Assembly (NCBI RefSeq): GCF_011090165.1 | Contig: NZ_JAADJT010000010.1 | Location: 186,001 to 250,000 of the forward strand | DNA from: Duganella aceris | GTDB lineage: Bacteria > Pseudomonadota > Gammaproteobacteria > Burkholderiales > Burkholderiaceae_D | Length of the DNA stretch: 64,000 nt | Reading direction: 5' to 3' | Part shown: piece by piece, positions 53,755 through 61,182 of the stretch | Position numbering within the stretch: the stretch's first letter is position 1 | Layout of the letters: every line of letters starts with the position of its first letter | The notes under the pieces: model-generated | What the model was told of the DNA's origin: nothing | Seen by the model: the letters and a program-made list of their open reading frames with translations, nothing else | The model's database searches: none | Program-made: the position numbers and the translations under genes

Positions 53755-54896
53755 GCCTTTTTGCTCGCCGCGCCCAGTTTGGCGCTGGCGGCGATCAGCA
53801 GCATGGCGCAACCGAGTCCGCCGAAAGCCAGCTTCAGGCTGGCCGCATGCGCGATGAAGCCGATCGCCGCCGGACCGGCCAGGATGCCGGCGTAACCCAG
53901 CGTGGTGATGGCGCCGATGGCCAGGCTGGCCGGCATCGCGCTCTGGTTGCCGGCGGCGGTGAACAGGATAGGCACGATGTTCGACGCGCCCAGTCCGATC
54001 AGCACAAAGCCCACCAGCGCCAGCGGCGCGGAAGGCGCCAGCACCGCGCCGAAGAAGCCGCAGGCGCCGCACAAACCACCCAACAACAGCACGCGCTTGC
54101 CGCCAAGCTTGCGCACCACGCGGTCGCCGGTCAGGCGACCCGCCGTCATCGCGATCGCAAACGCCGCGTAACCAAGGCCGGCGCGGTTCGCGTCCAGGCC
54201 CTGCTCCGCCGTCAGCAGCAAGGCGCTCCAGTCGAGGATCGCGCCTTCGGCCAGGAAGCTCAGGAAGCACAGCACGCCGATGAAGATCACCGCGCCGTGC
54301 GGCACCACGAACAGCGGCGCGTCGCGTTCCGCCACATCGGGCTCGCGCAGCAGATGCGGCGCGCAGAACGCCAGCGACAACGCCACCAGCACCGACACCA
54401 CGGCGGCCGACGCGGTCGGCGTCATGCCGCCCCAAAGCATCAGCGCCATCAGGCCGGCGCCGGTAAAACCGCCGACGCTGAACAAGCCGTGGAAACCCGA
54501 CATCAGCGAACCGCCGCTCTCGCGCTCGACGATCACCGCCTGCACGTTCATCGACACGTCCAGCGTACCGATCGCCGCGCCGACCGCGAACAAGGTCGCG
54601 CCCAGCAGCGCAGGGGTAGGCGCGTAGGCCAGTCCGGGCAGCAGCAAACAAGTAAAGGCGCCCGAGATCAGCACCACCAGCCGGCAGCCATAACGCGACG
54701 TCAGCAGACCGGTGACGGGCATCGCCATCAGCGAACCGGCGCCGAGGCACAACAGCAGCAGGCCCAGCTCCGCCTCGCTCATGCCCAGCCGCGCCTTGGC
54801 GAACGGTACCAGCGGCGCCCAGGCCGACATGGCCAGGCCGGCGGCCAAAAAAGCGAGACGCGTGGACAAGCGCTGTTTGGGGCCGACGATATTCAT
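53751..54896 (-). CDS. MFS transporter (sugar-type)
   Basis: A 381-residue major-facilitator protein of about twelve helices, starting MNIVGPKQRLSTRLAFLAAGLAMSAW. The inner repeat motif GTLDVSMNVQAVIVERESG and SGFHGLFSVGGFTGAG are typical of the small YbjJ/FucP-like MFS group. The upstream reading frame continues but lacks a ribosome site and hydrophobic logic. The stop overlaps the halogenase stop (53751-53754). It could export or import a sugar or halogenated product; not resolvable. Confidence 0.85.
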   Translation of the reverse strand: MNIVGPKQRLSTRLAFLAAGLAMSAWAPLVPFAKARLGMSEAELGLLLLCLGAGSLMAMPVTGLLTSRYGCRLVVLISGAFTCLLLPGLAYAPTPALLGATLFAVGAAIGTLDVSMNVQAVIVERESGGSLMSGFHGLFSVGGFTGAGLMALMLWGGMTPTASAAVVSVLVALSLAFCAPHLLREPDVAERDAPLFVVPHGAVIFIGVLCFLSFLAEGAILDWSALLLTAEQGLDANRAGLGYAAFAIAMTAGRLTGDRVVRKLGGKRVLLLGGLCGACGFFGAVLAPSAPLALVGFVLIGLGASNIVPILFTAAGNQSAMPASLAIGAITTLGYAGILAGPAAIGFIAHAASLKLAFGGLGCAMLLIAASAKLGAASKKA

Positions 54897-55038
54897 GGGA
54901 GAGAACGTTCTGTGGAAGAGGCCACAGTATAGACAAATAATCCGCGCAAAGCGGCGGCTATGTTTGAGGCCTAACATACCGTGGGCGTCCCACGGCGCAT
55001 GATGGGCTGCGCTACTAAACCAAATATAAGGAATCATC

Positions 55039-55932
55039 ATGCAAAACCAACCGTTATACGCCGGCGTCACCAACGCCGGTCTGGAGGCAGGCGACGGCTA
55101 CGCATCCGGCGTCTCGTGGGGCGCAGTCATCGCCGGCGCTGCGGCGGCCGCGGCGCTGTCGTTCATCCTGCTGATCCTCGGCATGGGCCTCGGCCTGTCG
55201 TCGGTCTCGCCATACCAATACAACGACACCCCGCTGACCGGCGCCGCGATCGGCTGGATCGCCTTCGTGCAGCTGGCCGCATCGGGCATCGGCGGCTATA
55301 TGGCCGGCCGCCTGCGCGTCAAATGGTCGTCGGTGCACGGTGACGAAGTCCACTTCCGCGACACCGCACACGGCCTGCTGGCCTGGGCGGTCGCGACGCT
55401 GATCACCGTCGCGGTGCTGGCCGGCGGCGCGCGCGCTGTGCTGAGCGGCGCCATCGACACCGGCGCCGCAGTGGCTCCTGTAGCCGCCGCCGGCGCTGCG
55501 GGCATGGCCAACGGCGCGAGCCGTGGCAATAGCTACTTCGCCGACATGCTGCTGCGTTCCCCTAATGGCGACGCCGCCACCGAAGCGCAGCGCAGCGAAA
55601 TCAATCGCCTGCTGATCACCGATCTGGCCGCCGGCAAGATCAACGCCGACGACCGCACCTATCTGGCGCAGATGGTCGCCAAGCGTACCGGCCTGGTGCA
55701 AGCCGATGCCGAACAGCGCGTCGACCTGATCTACGCACAAGCCACGCAAGCGGCCACCGAAGCCAAAGCCAAGGCGATGGCTGCCGCCGAGCAGGCACGC
55801 AAGGTCGCCGCCCACTCGGCGCTGTGGATGTTCGTCGCCCTGCTGCTGGGCGCCTTCGTCGCCTCCGTGACCGCCACCATCGGCGGCCGTAACCGCGACC
55901 ACGCACGCGTCATCGTGCGTTCGACCATCTAA
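55039..55932 (+). CDS. Hypothetical membrane protein with four transmembrane segments
   Basis: A 297-residue inner-membrane protein, start after AAGGAATCATC. Transmembrane segments appear at about 28-55 (VIAGAAAAAALSFILLILGM), 72-92, 113-135 and 267-285 (ALWMFVALLLGAFVASVTAT). Between segments three and four is a soluble helical region (residues 160-260) rich in Ala/Gln/Lys with INRLLITDLAAGKINADDRTYLAQM, which could be a coiled coil. I do not recognise a named family. The 24-residue gene follows after 15 bases, probably co-transcribed. Confidence 0.75.
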   Translation: MQNQPLYAGVTNAGLEAGDGYASGVSWGAVIAGAAAAAALSFILLILGMGLGLSSVSPYQYNDTPLTGAAIGWIAFVQLAASGIGGYMAGRLRVKWSSVHGDEVHFRDTAHGLLAWAVATLITVAVLAGGARAVLSGAIDTGAAVAPVAAAGAAGMANGASRGNSYFADMLLRSPNGDAATEAQRSEINRLLITDLAAGKINADDRTYLAQMVAKRTGLVQADAEQRVDLIYAQATQAATEAKAKAMAAAEQARKVAAHSALWMFVALLLGAFVASVTATIGGRNRDHARVIVRSTI

Positions 55933-55947
55933 TCCAAGGAGAACACC

Positions 55948-56022
55948 ATGCGCTCTATCCTCTTACTGCTGATCGGCATTCCGCTTCCCATCGTGATCCT
56001 GATCGCGCTGTTCGTGCACTAA
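55948..56022 (+). CDS. 24-residue small membrane protein
   Basis: A very short reading frame: MRSILLLLIGIPLPIVILIA then LFVH, one hydrophobic helix. Support comes from the strong AAGGAG ribosome site 6 bases before the ATG and the 15-base gap to the preceding membrane-protein gene, so a shared transcript is likely. Its stop ends directly next to the stop of the convergent hydrolase. Similar tiny proteins often modulate larger membrane proteins; a partner role with the gene just upstream is inference. Confidence 0.6.
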   Translation: MRSILLLLIGIPLPIVILIALFVH

Positions 56023-57027
56023 TCAAAAGCCGTCGACATCGATGACGGCTTGGGCGAACGCCTGCGGCGCTTCCTGCGGCAGGTTGTGGCCCACGCCCTT
56101 GATGACGCGGTGCGTGCGCTTGCCGGAGAACTTGGCGGCATAAGCCTTGCCGTCGGTCGCCGGCGCCACGCCGTCACTGTCGCCGTCCAGCGTGATCGTC
56201 GGAACGCCGATCACCGGGCCGGCGGCCAGTGTCTTTTCCAGCGCATCGTATTTGGCATCGCCTTCGACGATGCTCAGGCGCCAGCGGTAGTTGTGGATCA
56301 CGATGGCGATGTAGTCCGGGTTGTCCCACGACGCCGCGCTGCGCTCGAAGGTCGCCTGGTCGAAATTCCACTGCGGTGAATTCGCCGTCCATATCAGCTT
56401 GCCGAACTCGCGGCGGTTGGCCTGGTAGCCGGCCTGGCCACGCTCGGTCGCGAAGTAGAATTGATACCACCAGCCGTGTTCCTGCTTCGGCGACAGCGGC
56501 AGCTTGTTGCGCTCGCGGTTGTTGATCAGATAGCCGTTCACCGACACCATCGCCTTGCAGCGCTCCGGCCACAAGGCCGCGATGATATTCGCCGTGCGCG
56601 CGCCCCAATCGTATCCCGCCAAAATCGCCTTCTCTATTTTCAGCGCATCCATCAGCGCGATGATGTCCAACGCCACCGCCGCCTGCTGGCCGTTGCGCAG
56701 CGTGCTGACGGACAGGAAGCGGGTCGTGCCGTGGCCGCGCAGATGCGGCACGATCACGCGATAGCCCTGCGCCGCCAGGATCGGCGCAACGTCGGCGAAG
56801 CTGTGGATGTCGTACGGCCAGCCGTGCAGCAGCAGCACCGGCTTGCCGTTCGCCGGTCCGGCCTCGTAATAACCCACGTCCAGTTCACCGGCGCGGATTT
56901 GCTTGATCGGCGCCAGCGGCTGCGCTCCCGAAGCGGCTTGCGCCAGCTTCATGAACGGCAGTTCGGTGGCGGCCAGGCCGGCGGCGGCGAAAGCGCCGGC
57001 CAGCAGATTGCGTCGGGTGATGTTCAT
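56023..57027 (-). CDS. Tat-exported alpha/beta hydrolase (epoxide-hydrolase-like)
   Basis: A 334-residue hydrolase with a twin-arginine signal, NITRRNLLAGAFAAAGLAA. The catalytic nucleophile is the Asp of ILAGYDWGARTANI, the oxyanion loop is LLHGWPYDIHSF, and the catalytic His is in VGHNLPQEAP; an Asp nucleophile fits the epoxide hydrolase and haloalkane dehalogenase group. Its start overlaps the GFA gene's stop in ATGA, so the two are coupled. The pair is divergent from ohrR and behind the ohrR operator, which suggests a role in peroxide or electrophile stress. Confidence 0.86.
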   Translation of the reverse strand: MNITRRNLLAGAFAAAGLAATELPFMKLAQAASGAQPLAPIKQIRAGELDVGYYEAGPANGKPVLLLHGWPYDIHSFADVAPILAAQGYRVIVPHLRGHGTTRFLSVSTLRNGQQAAVALDIIALMDALKIEKAILAGYDWGARTANIIAALWPERCKAMVSVNGYLINNRERNKLPLSPKQEHGWWYQFYFATERGQAGYQANRREFGKLIWTANSPQWNFDQATFERSAASWDNPDYIAIVIHNYRWRLSIVEGDAKYDALEKTLAAGPVIGVPTITLDGDSDGVAPATDGKAYAAKFSGKRTHRVIKGVGHNLPQEAPQAFAQAVIDVDGF

Positions 57028-57425
57028 GCATCCTCCAGGATGGTGGAAAGGCTGGCGCCGTCGTTGACGCCGGCGTCGAGCGAATAGGGATCGACGCCTT
57101 CGAGGCAGCCGATGTTGGCGCGCCACAGCAGCGGATCCTTGCGCGTCTGGTGGAACGGGTAGATGCCGCAATGCTTGCAGAAGTAATGCTTCGCCACGCG
57201 GGTGTTGAACTGATACAGGGTCAGCGCATCCTCGCCCTGCACGATCGTCAGCTGGTCGGCCGCGAAGGCCGGCGTCATCAGGGCGCCCTTGCGGCGGCAC
57301 AGGCTGCAGTTGCAGCGCGCGGCCGGCGTCAGCGCGGTGCGCACTTCGAATTGCACCGCGCCGCAATGGCAGGCGCCCTTCAGGATATCGGCGTCGGATG
57401 GGCCGGCGTGGGGAACTGTGCTCAT
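57024..57425 (-). CDS. GFA-family (glutathione-dependent formaldehyde-activating) protein
   Basis: A 133-residue zinc protein of the CENP-V/GFA family. Cys pairs appear as ACHCGAV, CNCSLCRRKGA and FCKHCGIYPFHQTR, the normal zinc pattern. The second ATG (57425) is preferred because AGGAG lies 7 bases before it; the ATG at 57431 is only 1 base away from it. The TGA stop overlaps the next gene's ATG. It begins 30 bases from the 25-bp site at 57455, so OhrR probably controls it with the hydrolase. Confidence 0.87.
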   Translation of the reverse strand: MSTVPHAGPSDADILKGACHCGAVQFEVRTALTPAARCNCSLCRRKGALMTPAFAADQLTIVQGEDALTLYQFNTRVAKHYFCKHCGIYPFHQTRKDPLLWRANIGCLEGVDPYSLDAGVNDGASLSTILEDA

Positions 57426-57454
57426 GGTCATGCTCCTGTCGGGTTGATTATTTA

Positions 57455-57479
57455 TCGCATACGCTTTCAGCGCATACGA
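57455..57479. promoter_or_regulatory. OhrR-type operator between GFA gene and ohrR
   Basis: 25-bp site built from two TCGCATACG / GCGCATACGA half-sites whose starts are 15 bp apart. It matches the site before Ohr copy A (11067) at 22 of 25 positions. It lies 30 bp before the GFA gene start and about 90 bp before ohrR. The ohrR -10 box TATAAT is at 57539-57544, next to a further TCGGATCCGA palindrome. Confidence 0.65.
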
Positions 57480-57570
57480 TGCATATTACCTGAAAATTTT
57501 GTGGTGTCAAGCAAATCACGATTAAATCGGATCCGATGTATAATCGGATCATCGACAACCGAGGTGACCT

Positions 57571-58020
57571 ATGACGACCAAACCCCCCGTACCGCAACTG
57601 GCCGACTTCCTGTGTTTCGCGGTCTATTCCGCCAATCTGGCGTTCGGCAAGGCGTACAAGCCCATCCTGGACCAGTTGGGCCTGACATACACGCAGTACA
57701 TCGCCATCATCGCACTGTGGGAAGAGGACCACCAGACCGTGAGCGGCCTGGGCGAGAAGTTGTTCCTGGAATCGAACACGCTGACGCCGATCCTGAAAAA
57801 GCTGGAAGCGATGGGCTACGTCAACCGCGCGCGCGACGCCGCCGACGAGCGCCAGGTGCGGGTCGGCCTGACGCCGGCCGGCCGCGCGCTGCGCGAAAGC
57901 GCCTTCAACATGAGTCTGCGCGACGCGACCGGCCTGACGCCGGAGGAATTCCCGGTGGTGCAAAAAGCCGTGGTCAAGCTGCGCAACAACCTGATCAAGG
58001 CGACGGCGGGCAAGGGCTGA
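57571..58020 (+). CDS. ohrR: Organic-hydroperoxide sensor OhrR (MarR family)
   Basis: A 149-residue MarR-family repressor. Cys15 in ADFLCFAVYSANLAFGKAY matches the reactive peroxide-sensing Cys of OhrR. The winged helix shows LGLTYTQYIAIIALWEED, SGLGEKLFLESNTLTPILKKLEAMGYV and ARDAADERQVRVGLTPAGR, close to known OhrR proteins. It would dissociate from DNA when the Cys is oxidised. Its own promoter carries the 57455 operator and a TATAAT -10 box. The Ohr-like pair 46 kb away has the same sites, so it is the best candidate for their regulator. Confidence 0.88.
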   Translation: MTTKPPVPQLADFLCFAVYSANLAFGKAYKPILDQLGLTYTQYIAIIALWEEDHQTVSGLGEKLFLESNTLTPILKKLEAMGYVNRARDAADERQVRVGLTPAGRALRESAFNMSLRDATGLTPEEFPVVQKAVVKLRNNLIKATAGKG

Positions 58021-58027
58021 GGGAACC

Positions 58028-58741
58028 ATGTGCATCAACTTCCGCCCGCCTGACCCCGCGATGCTTGAAGCCGTGATGGGCGTGATCATCGACCTGAACG
58101 ACGGCGGCTTCTGGGAGGATGACACCTTCAAGGACCGCCTTGCGCCGATCGTACGGCGCGGCGCCGACGGCCAGCGTGAAGGCCTGCTGGCCAGCTATGG
58201 CGCCGTGCCTCAGAAGCGCATCCCGCCCGGCGTGAAGAAGTTCGACACGATGAACGCCCGCAGCGAAACGGTCGGGGAAAAACGCTCCTATGCGCGGCCG
58301 TGGCAACAACAGCAGCTGTGCCTGGTGCCGATGATCAGCTTCGACGAGCCCTGCTACGAAACCGGCAAGGCCGAATGGTGGCGCATCGCCATGGCGGACA
58401 AGGCGATGTTCGCGGTGGCCGGCCTGTGGCGCGAATGGGACGGCGAGCACGGTCCCGAAGCGTCGTTCACGCAGCTGACGATCAACGCCGACGACCATCC
58501 GTTGATGGGCCGCTTCCACAAGCCGGGCGACGAGAAGCGCACCTTGGTGATCGTGCCCCAGGACGAATGGGAAGACTGGCTGGACTGCAAGGATCCGGAA
58601 TACGCCCGAGGCTTCCTGCGCCGCTACCCCGCCGAGCTGATGACGTCATGGCCATCGCCCCGCACCCCGCGCGCGAAAAAGCCGAAGCCGGAAACCGCGC
58701 CGGCGCCGCCGCAAGCGGTCAATCTGGATTTTGGTTTTTGA
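58028..58741 (+). CDS. SRAP-family protein (YedK/HMCES-like)
   Basis: A 237-residue SOS-response-associated peptidase-type protein, which crosslinks to abasic sites in single-stranded DNA via Cys2. Cys2 is present (MCINFRPP), as are the Asn of MNARSET, ISFDEPCYE (the Glu region) and AGLWREW. A His is seen in DDHPLMGRF. The C-terminal PRAKKPKPETAPAPP tail is disordered. The FDEPCYE variant replaces the classic FYEW but occurs in a known subgroup. It starts 7 bases after ohrR; a shared transcript would link peroxide damage with DNA protection. Confidence 0.87.
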   Translation: MCINFRPPDPAMLEAVMGVIIDLNDGGFWEDDTFKDRLAPIVRRGADGQREGLLASYGAVPQKRIPPGVKKFDTMNARSETVGEKRSYARPWQQQQLCLVPMISFDEPCYETGKAEWWRIAMADKAMFAVAGLWREWDGEHGPEASFTQLTINADDHPLMGRFHKPGDEKRTLVIVPQDEWEDWLDCKDPEYARGFLRRYPAELMTSWPSPRTPRAKKPKPETAPAPPQAVNLDFGF

Positions 58742-58761
58742 CGACGCGGCGGACTACGTCC

Positions 58762-59283
58762 TCATGCCTTGTCATCGAGGCGATACGCTGAAAAAAACTC
58801 CTCCGACGCCACGTAATCCGCGATCGCCCGCAAGGCTGCCGCCGCCTCTTGCCCAAGCACCTGCTCGACGCGCTGATTGGCCGCGGACCAATGGGCGATC
58901 GCCTCGCCCAAGCGCTCGACACCCACGGTAGTCAACGACGCGCGCTTGGTTCGCTTATCCTGGTCATCCGCGTGCAGCACGATCAGGCCGTCGCGAACCA
59001 ATGGCCTGAGCGCATGGGTAATCGCGGAAATCTGGATCGCCAGCTGGGCCGCCAGGTCCTGCAGCGTCGGCGCCCGCCCCTCGTTGGCCGCCGCTATCCG
59101 TTGTATCTCCGCCAACAAACTGACCTGAGTGGCCCTCAATCCGACGGGCTCAAGCGCATCGTCATACAGATTTCCCATGCGCCGCGCCGCCCGCCGCAGG
59201 GAGGTATTGGTGCATGCGGGCAGGTCCAGGACGTTCGCCGCGTCGCCGCCGTCCGGTCTCGATTTGCTTTGAATCTTTTTCAT
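58762..59283 (-). CDS. MarR-family transcriptional regulator
   Basis: A 173-residue MarR regulator from the ATG at 59283 (MKKIQSK). The winged HTH contains LRATQVSLLAEIQRIAAANEG, TLQDLAAQLAIQISAITHALRPLVRDGLI and DDQDKRTKRASLTTVGVERL. There is no Cys at the OhrR position, so it belongs to another branch. It is divergent from the SDR gene, and paired palindromes at 59343-59375 in the gap are its probable operator. Confidence 0.87.
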   Translation of the reverse strand: MKKIQSKSRPDGGDAANVLDLPACTNTSLRRAARRMGNLYDDALEPVGLRATQVSLLAEIQRIAAANEGRAPTLQDLAAQLAIQISAITHALRPLVRDGLIVLHADDQDKRTKRASLTTVGVERLGEAIAHWSAANQRVEQVLGQEAAAALRAIADYVASEEFFSAYRLDDKA

Positions 59284-59342
59284 AACCGTAATAATGGTTG
59301 AGTACAGAACTATTGACAAGCCCTATGCCCATGAGGTTACAC

Positions 59343-59375
59343 TTGAGCCCTCAATTAATTAAGTTGAGCACTCAA
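59343..59375. promoter_or_regulatory. Paired MarR-type operators
   Basis: TTGAGCCCTCAA (59343-59354) and TTGAGCACTCAA (59364-59375), each a TTGAG-nn-CTCAA palindrome, start 21 bp apart. TTGACA at 59313-59318 and TTACAC at 59337-59342 may be the SDR promoter, so binding would block it. A partial TTGAGTAC copy lies at 59298. Confidence 0.65.
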
Positions 59376-59396
59376 TCTAATCCACAGGAGCACATA

Positions 59397-60203
59397 ATGG
59401 CTGCATTCATGAAAACCGCCGTGGTAACCGGGGCGTCGTCAGGCATCGGCGCCGTTTATGCCGACCGCCTGGCCGCGCGCGGCTATGACCTTATCCTGAT
59501 CGCTCGTCGCGCCGACCGGTTGACCGCCTTGGCCGACAGGCTGTCCACGCAATACGGTGTCGGCGTCAAGACTTTGGTCGCCGATTTGGAGAAGAGCGAC
59601 GATGTCGCGAAGGTGGAGGACGTGCTGGCAAACGACGGCAGCATCAAGGTCCTGGTCAATAACGCCGGCCTGGCGCGACTGCGCACGATGGCCGATTCCA
59701 GCCGCGACGATACACGCGCGCAGATCGCCCTCAACATCACCGCCCTGACCCGCCTGACGGAAACCGTGTTGCCTGCGTTCGTGGCGCGCAACGAAGGCAC
59801 CATCATCAACGTCGCGTCGGTGCTGGCGGTGAAATCGTGGGCGATGAGTTCTGTGTACAGCGGCACCAAAGCCTATGTGCTGATGTTCAGTCGCGGCATC
59901 CAGGACGAGCTGGCCAACGCCAAATCCAGCGTGCGCCTGCAAGTGGTGCTGCCGGCATCGACCGCGACAGAGATCTGGACCGAAGGCGTGTCGGGCATCC
60001 CACTGTCGGCCTTGGGTCAGGACACCATCATGAGCGCCGAGGATTGCGTCGACGCCGCGCTGGCCGGCCTGGACAAAGGCGAACTGGTCACGATGCCGTC
60101 GGTGGAAGATGACAAGCTGCTGAGCGCCTACGACACCGCACGCGAAGCACTGTTCACAGCAACGCAGACCGGCACGCCAGCGTCGCGCTATCGCAAGACG
60201 TAA
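59397..60203 (+). CDS. Short-chain dehydrogenase/reductase (SDR)
   Basis: A 268-residue SDR. The ATG at 59397 follows CAGGAG at 7 bases. The cofactor motif is VVTGASSGIGAVYADRL, VNNAGLARL is the usual structural motif, and the catalytic Ser-Tyr-Lys is in ASVLAVKSWAMSSVYSGTKAYV. The C-terminal part, VVLPASTATEIW, has the Thr-rich loop. It may reduce an aldehyde or ketone; the divergent MarR gene would derepress it on a ligand. The 9-bp hairpin CGGCGCTCA/TGAGCGCCG at 60215-60233 follows it. Confidence 0.9.
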   Translation: MAAFMKTAVVTGASSGIGAVYADRLAARGYDLILIARRADRLTALADRLSTQYGVGVKTLVADLEKSDDVAKVEDVLANDGSIKVLVNNAGLARLRTMADSSRDDTRAQIALNITALTRLTETVLPAFVARNEGTIINVASVLAVKSWAMSSVYSGTKAYVLMFSRGIQDELANAKSSVRLQVVLPASTATEIWTEGVSGIPLSALGQDTIMSAEDCVDAALAGLDKGELVTMPSVEDDKLLSAYDTAREALFTATQTGTPASRYRKT

Positions 60204-60214
60204 CGCTCATCGAC

Positions 60215-60233
60215 CGGCGCTCAATGAGCGCCG
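60215..60233 (+). terminator. Hairpin after the SDR gene
   Basis: Perfect 9-bp inverted repeat CGGCGCTCA / TGAGCGCCG around a single base, 11 bases after the SDR stop. No T-run follows, so it is only a possible terminator. Confidence 0.35.
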
Positions 60234-60325
60234 CTGTGCGGTCGCGTCAACACAAACAACCGGGAGCGACGTCGAAATTTGACCAATATCAAGGAAATGC
60301 CGCGTAGACAGAATGTCGTTTCGAA

Positions 60326-60347
60326 ACTCAGTACACTCAGTACACTC
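60326..60347. repeat. Tandem 9-bp repeats before the small HTH gene
   Basis: ACTCAGTAC occurs twice in tandem plus a partial third (ACTC), 35-56 bp upstream of the HTH gene start. It may be an operator for that DNA-binding protein or a simple sequence repeat. Confidence 0.45.
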
Positions 60348-60381
60348 TTTGATAGTTCCTCAACCCAAGATTGGACGAGCC

Positions 60382-60666
60382 ATGAATACTCAAGTTTCCT
60401 CCGACACGACGTATGAACCGAACGGTCTTCTGGACTCGTTAAAAACGATACTGGGATTGAAGAACGACGCGGAATTATCCCGCGCGCTTGAAGTGGCGCC
60501 GCCGATGATCAGTAAGATTCGCCACCGCCGCCTGCCAATCAGCGGCGCGCTGCTGATTCGCATCCACGAAGTCAGCGACCTGAGCGTCAGCGACCTGCAG
60601 GGCATGATGGGAGATCGTCGCGCCAAATACCGTTTCTCTTCGTCCAAAGGCAAGCCGAAAGTCTGA
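60382..60666 (+). CDS. Small Cro/CI-type helix-turn-helix protein
   Basis: A 94-residue HTH protein starting at the ATG at 60382 (MNTQVSSDTTY); the ribosome site is weak. The HTH reads LKNDAELSRALEVAPPMISKIRHRRLPISGALLIRIHEVSDLS. The C-terminus is basic (RRAKYRFSSSKGKPK). It looks like a compact phage- or plasmid-type regulator and stands near the ImmA/IrrE-PIN pair, convergent with it. Whether it belongs to that module is unknown. Confidence 0.75.
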   Translation: MNTQVSSDTTYEPNGLLDSLKTILGLKNDAELSRALEVAPPMISKIRHRRLPISGALLIRIHEVSDLSVSDLQGMMGDRRAKYRFSSSKGKPKV

Positions 60667-60690
60667 ACGACAAAAGCTATGGATCCGTTC

Positions 60691-61182
60691 TTAGACCGAT
60701 CCCCAAGTCTGCAAGCGCGCTGTACATTCAGCCTTAGGCAACCTGGCATTTGCGGTCAACATGGCGATGAGGCTGGCATGCGCTTGTCGAGGTGAAATCA
60801 GTCCAAGCTCGACAAGCTTATCGAGTAACCACAGGGCTCCATGCACCTGCAGGCCATCCTTCACCGCCTGCTTTCGCAGTTGGCCGTCGCCGGTCAACAG
60901 CGGATAGCCGGTTCGCTTCGCCAGATGATAACAAGAGACATCAGCTAACGAGCTGTTGTTATGCTCGGCCTTTAGATCTGTCAGTCCTACAATGGACTCT
61001 TCGTCCAATTCAACAATCTGCAATCCCCGAGCGATCAAATCTTCGTGATCAAAGTCGTTCAGTTCGCTCAGAACAAAGTCTGTACAGCACAATGAGAATG
61101 GCAACGCAAACATCACGTCAAGTAACCCAGCATGTCGAAAATCGATCCAGATATTCGTGTCGCTGATGTATATCGAATTCAT
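60691..61182 (-). CDS. PIN-domain ribonuclease-like protein
   Basis: A 163-residue PIN-fold protein. Asp8 lies in YISDTNIWIDF; SLADVSCYHLAK carries the second acidic group; LLTGDGQLRKQA the third. These are the metal-binding positions of PIN nucleases of toxin-antitoxin systems. Base composition is clearly AT-richer than the surrounding genes. It begins within the stop of the ImmA/IrrE gene (4-base overlap at 61179-61182), so the two are coupled. Confidence 0.8.
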   Translation of the reverse strand: MNSIYISDTNIWIDFRHAGLLDVMFALPFSLCCTDFVLSELNDFDHEDLIARGLQIVELDEESIVGLTDLKAEHNNSSLADVSCYHLAKRTGYPLLTGDGQLRKQAVKDGLQVHGALWLLDKLVELGLISPRQAHASLIAMLTANARLPKAECTARLQTWGSV

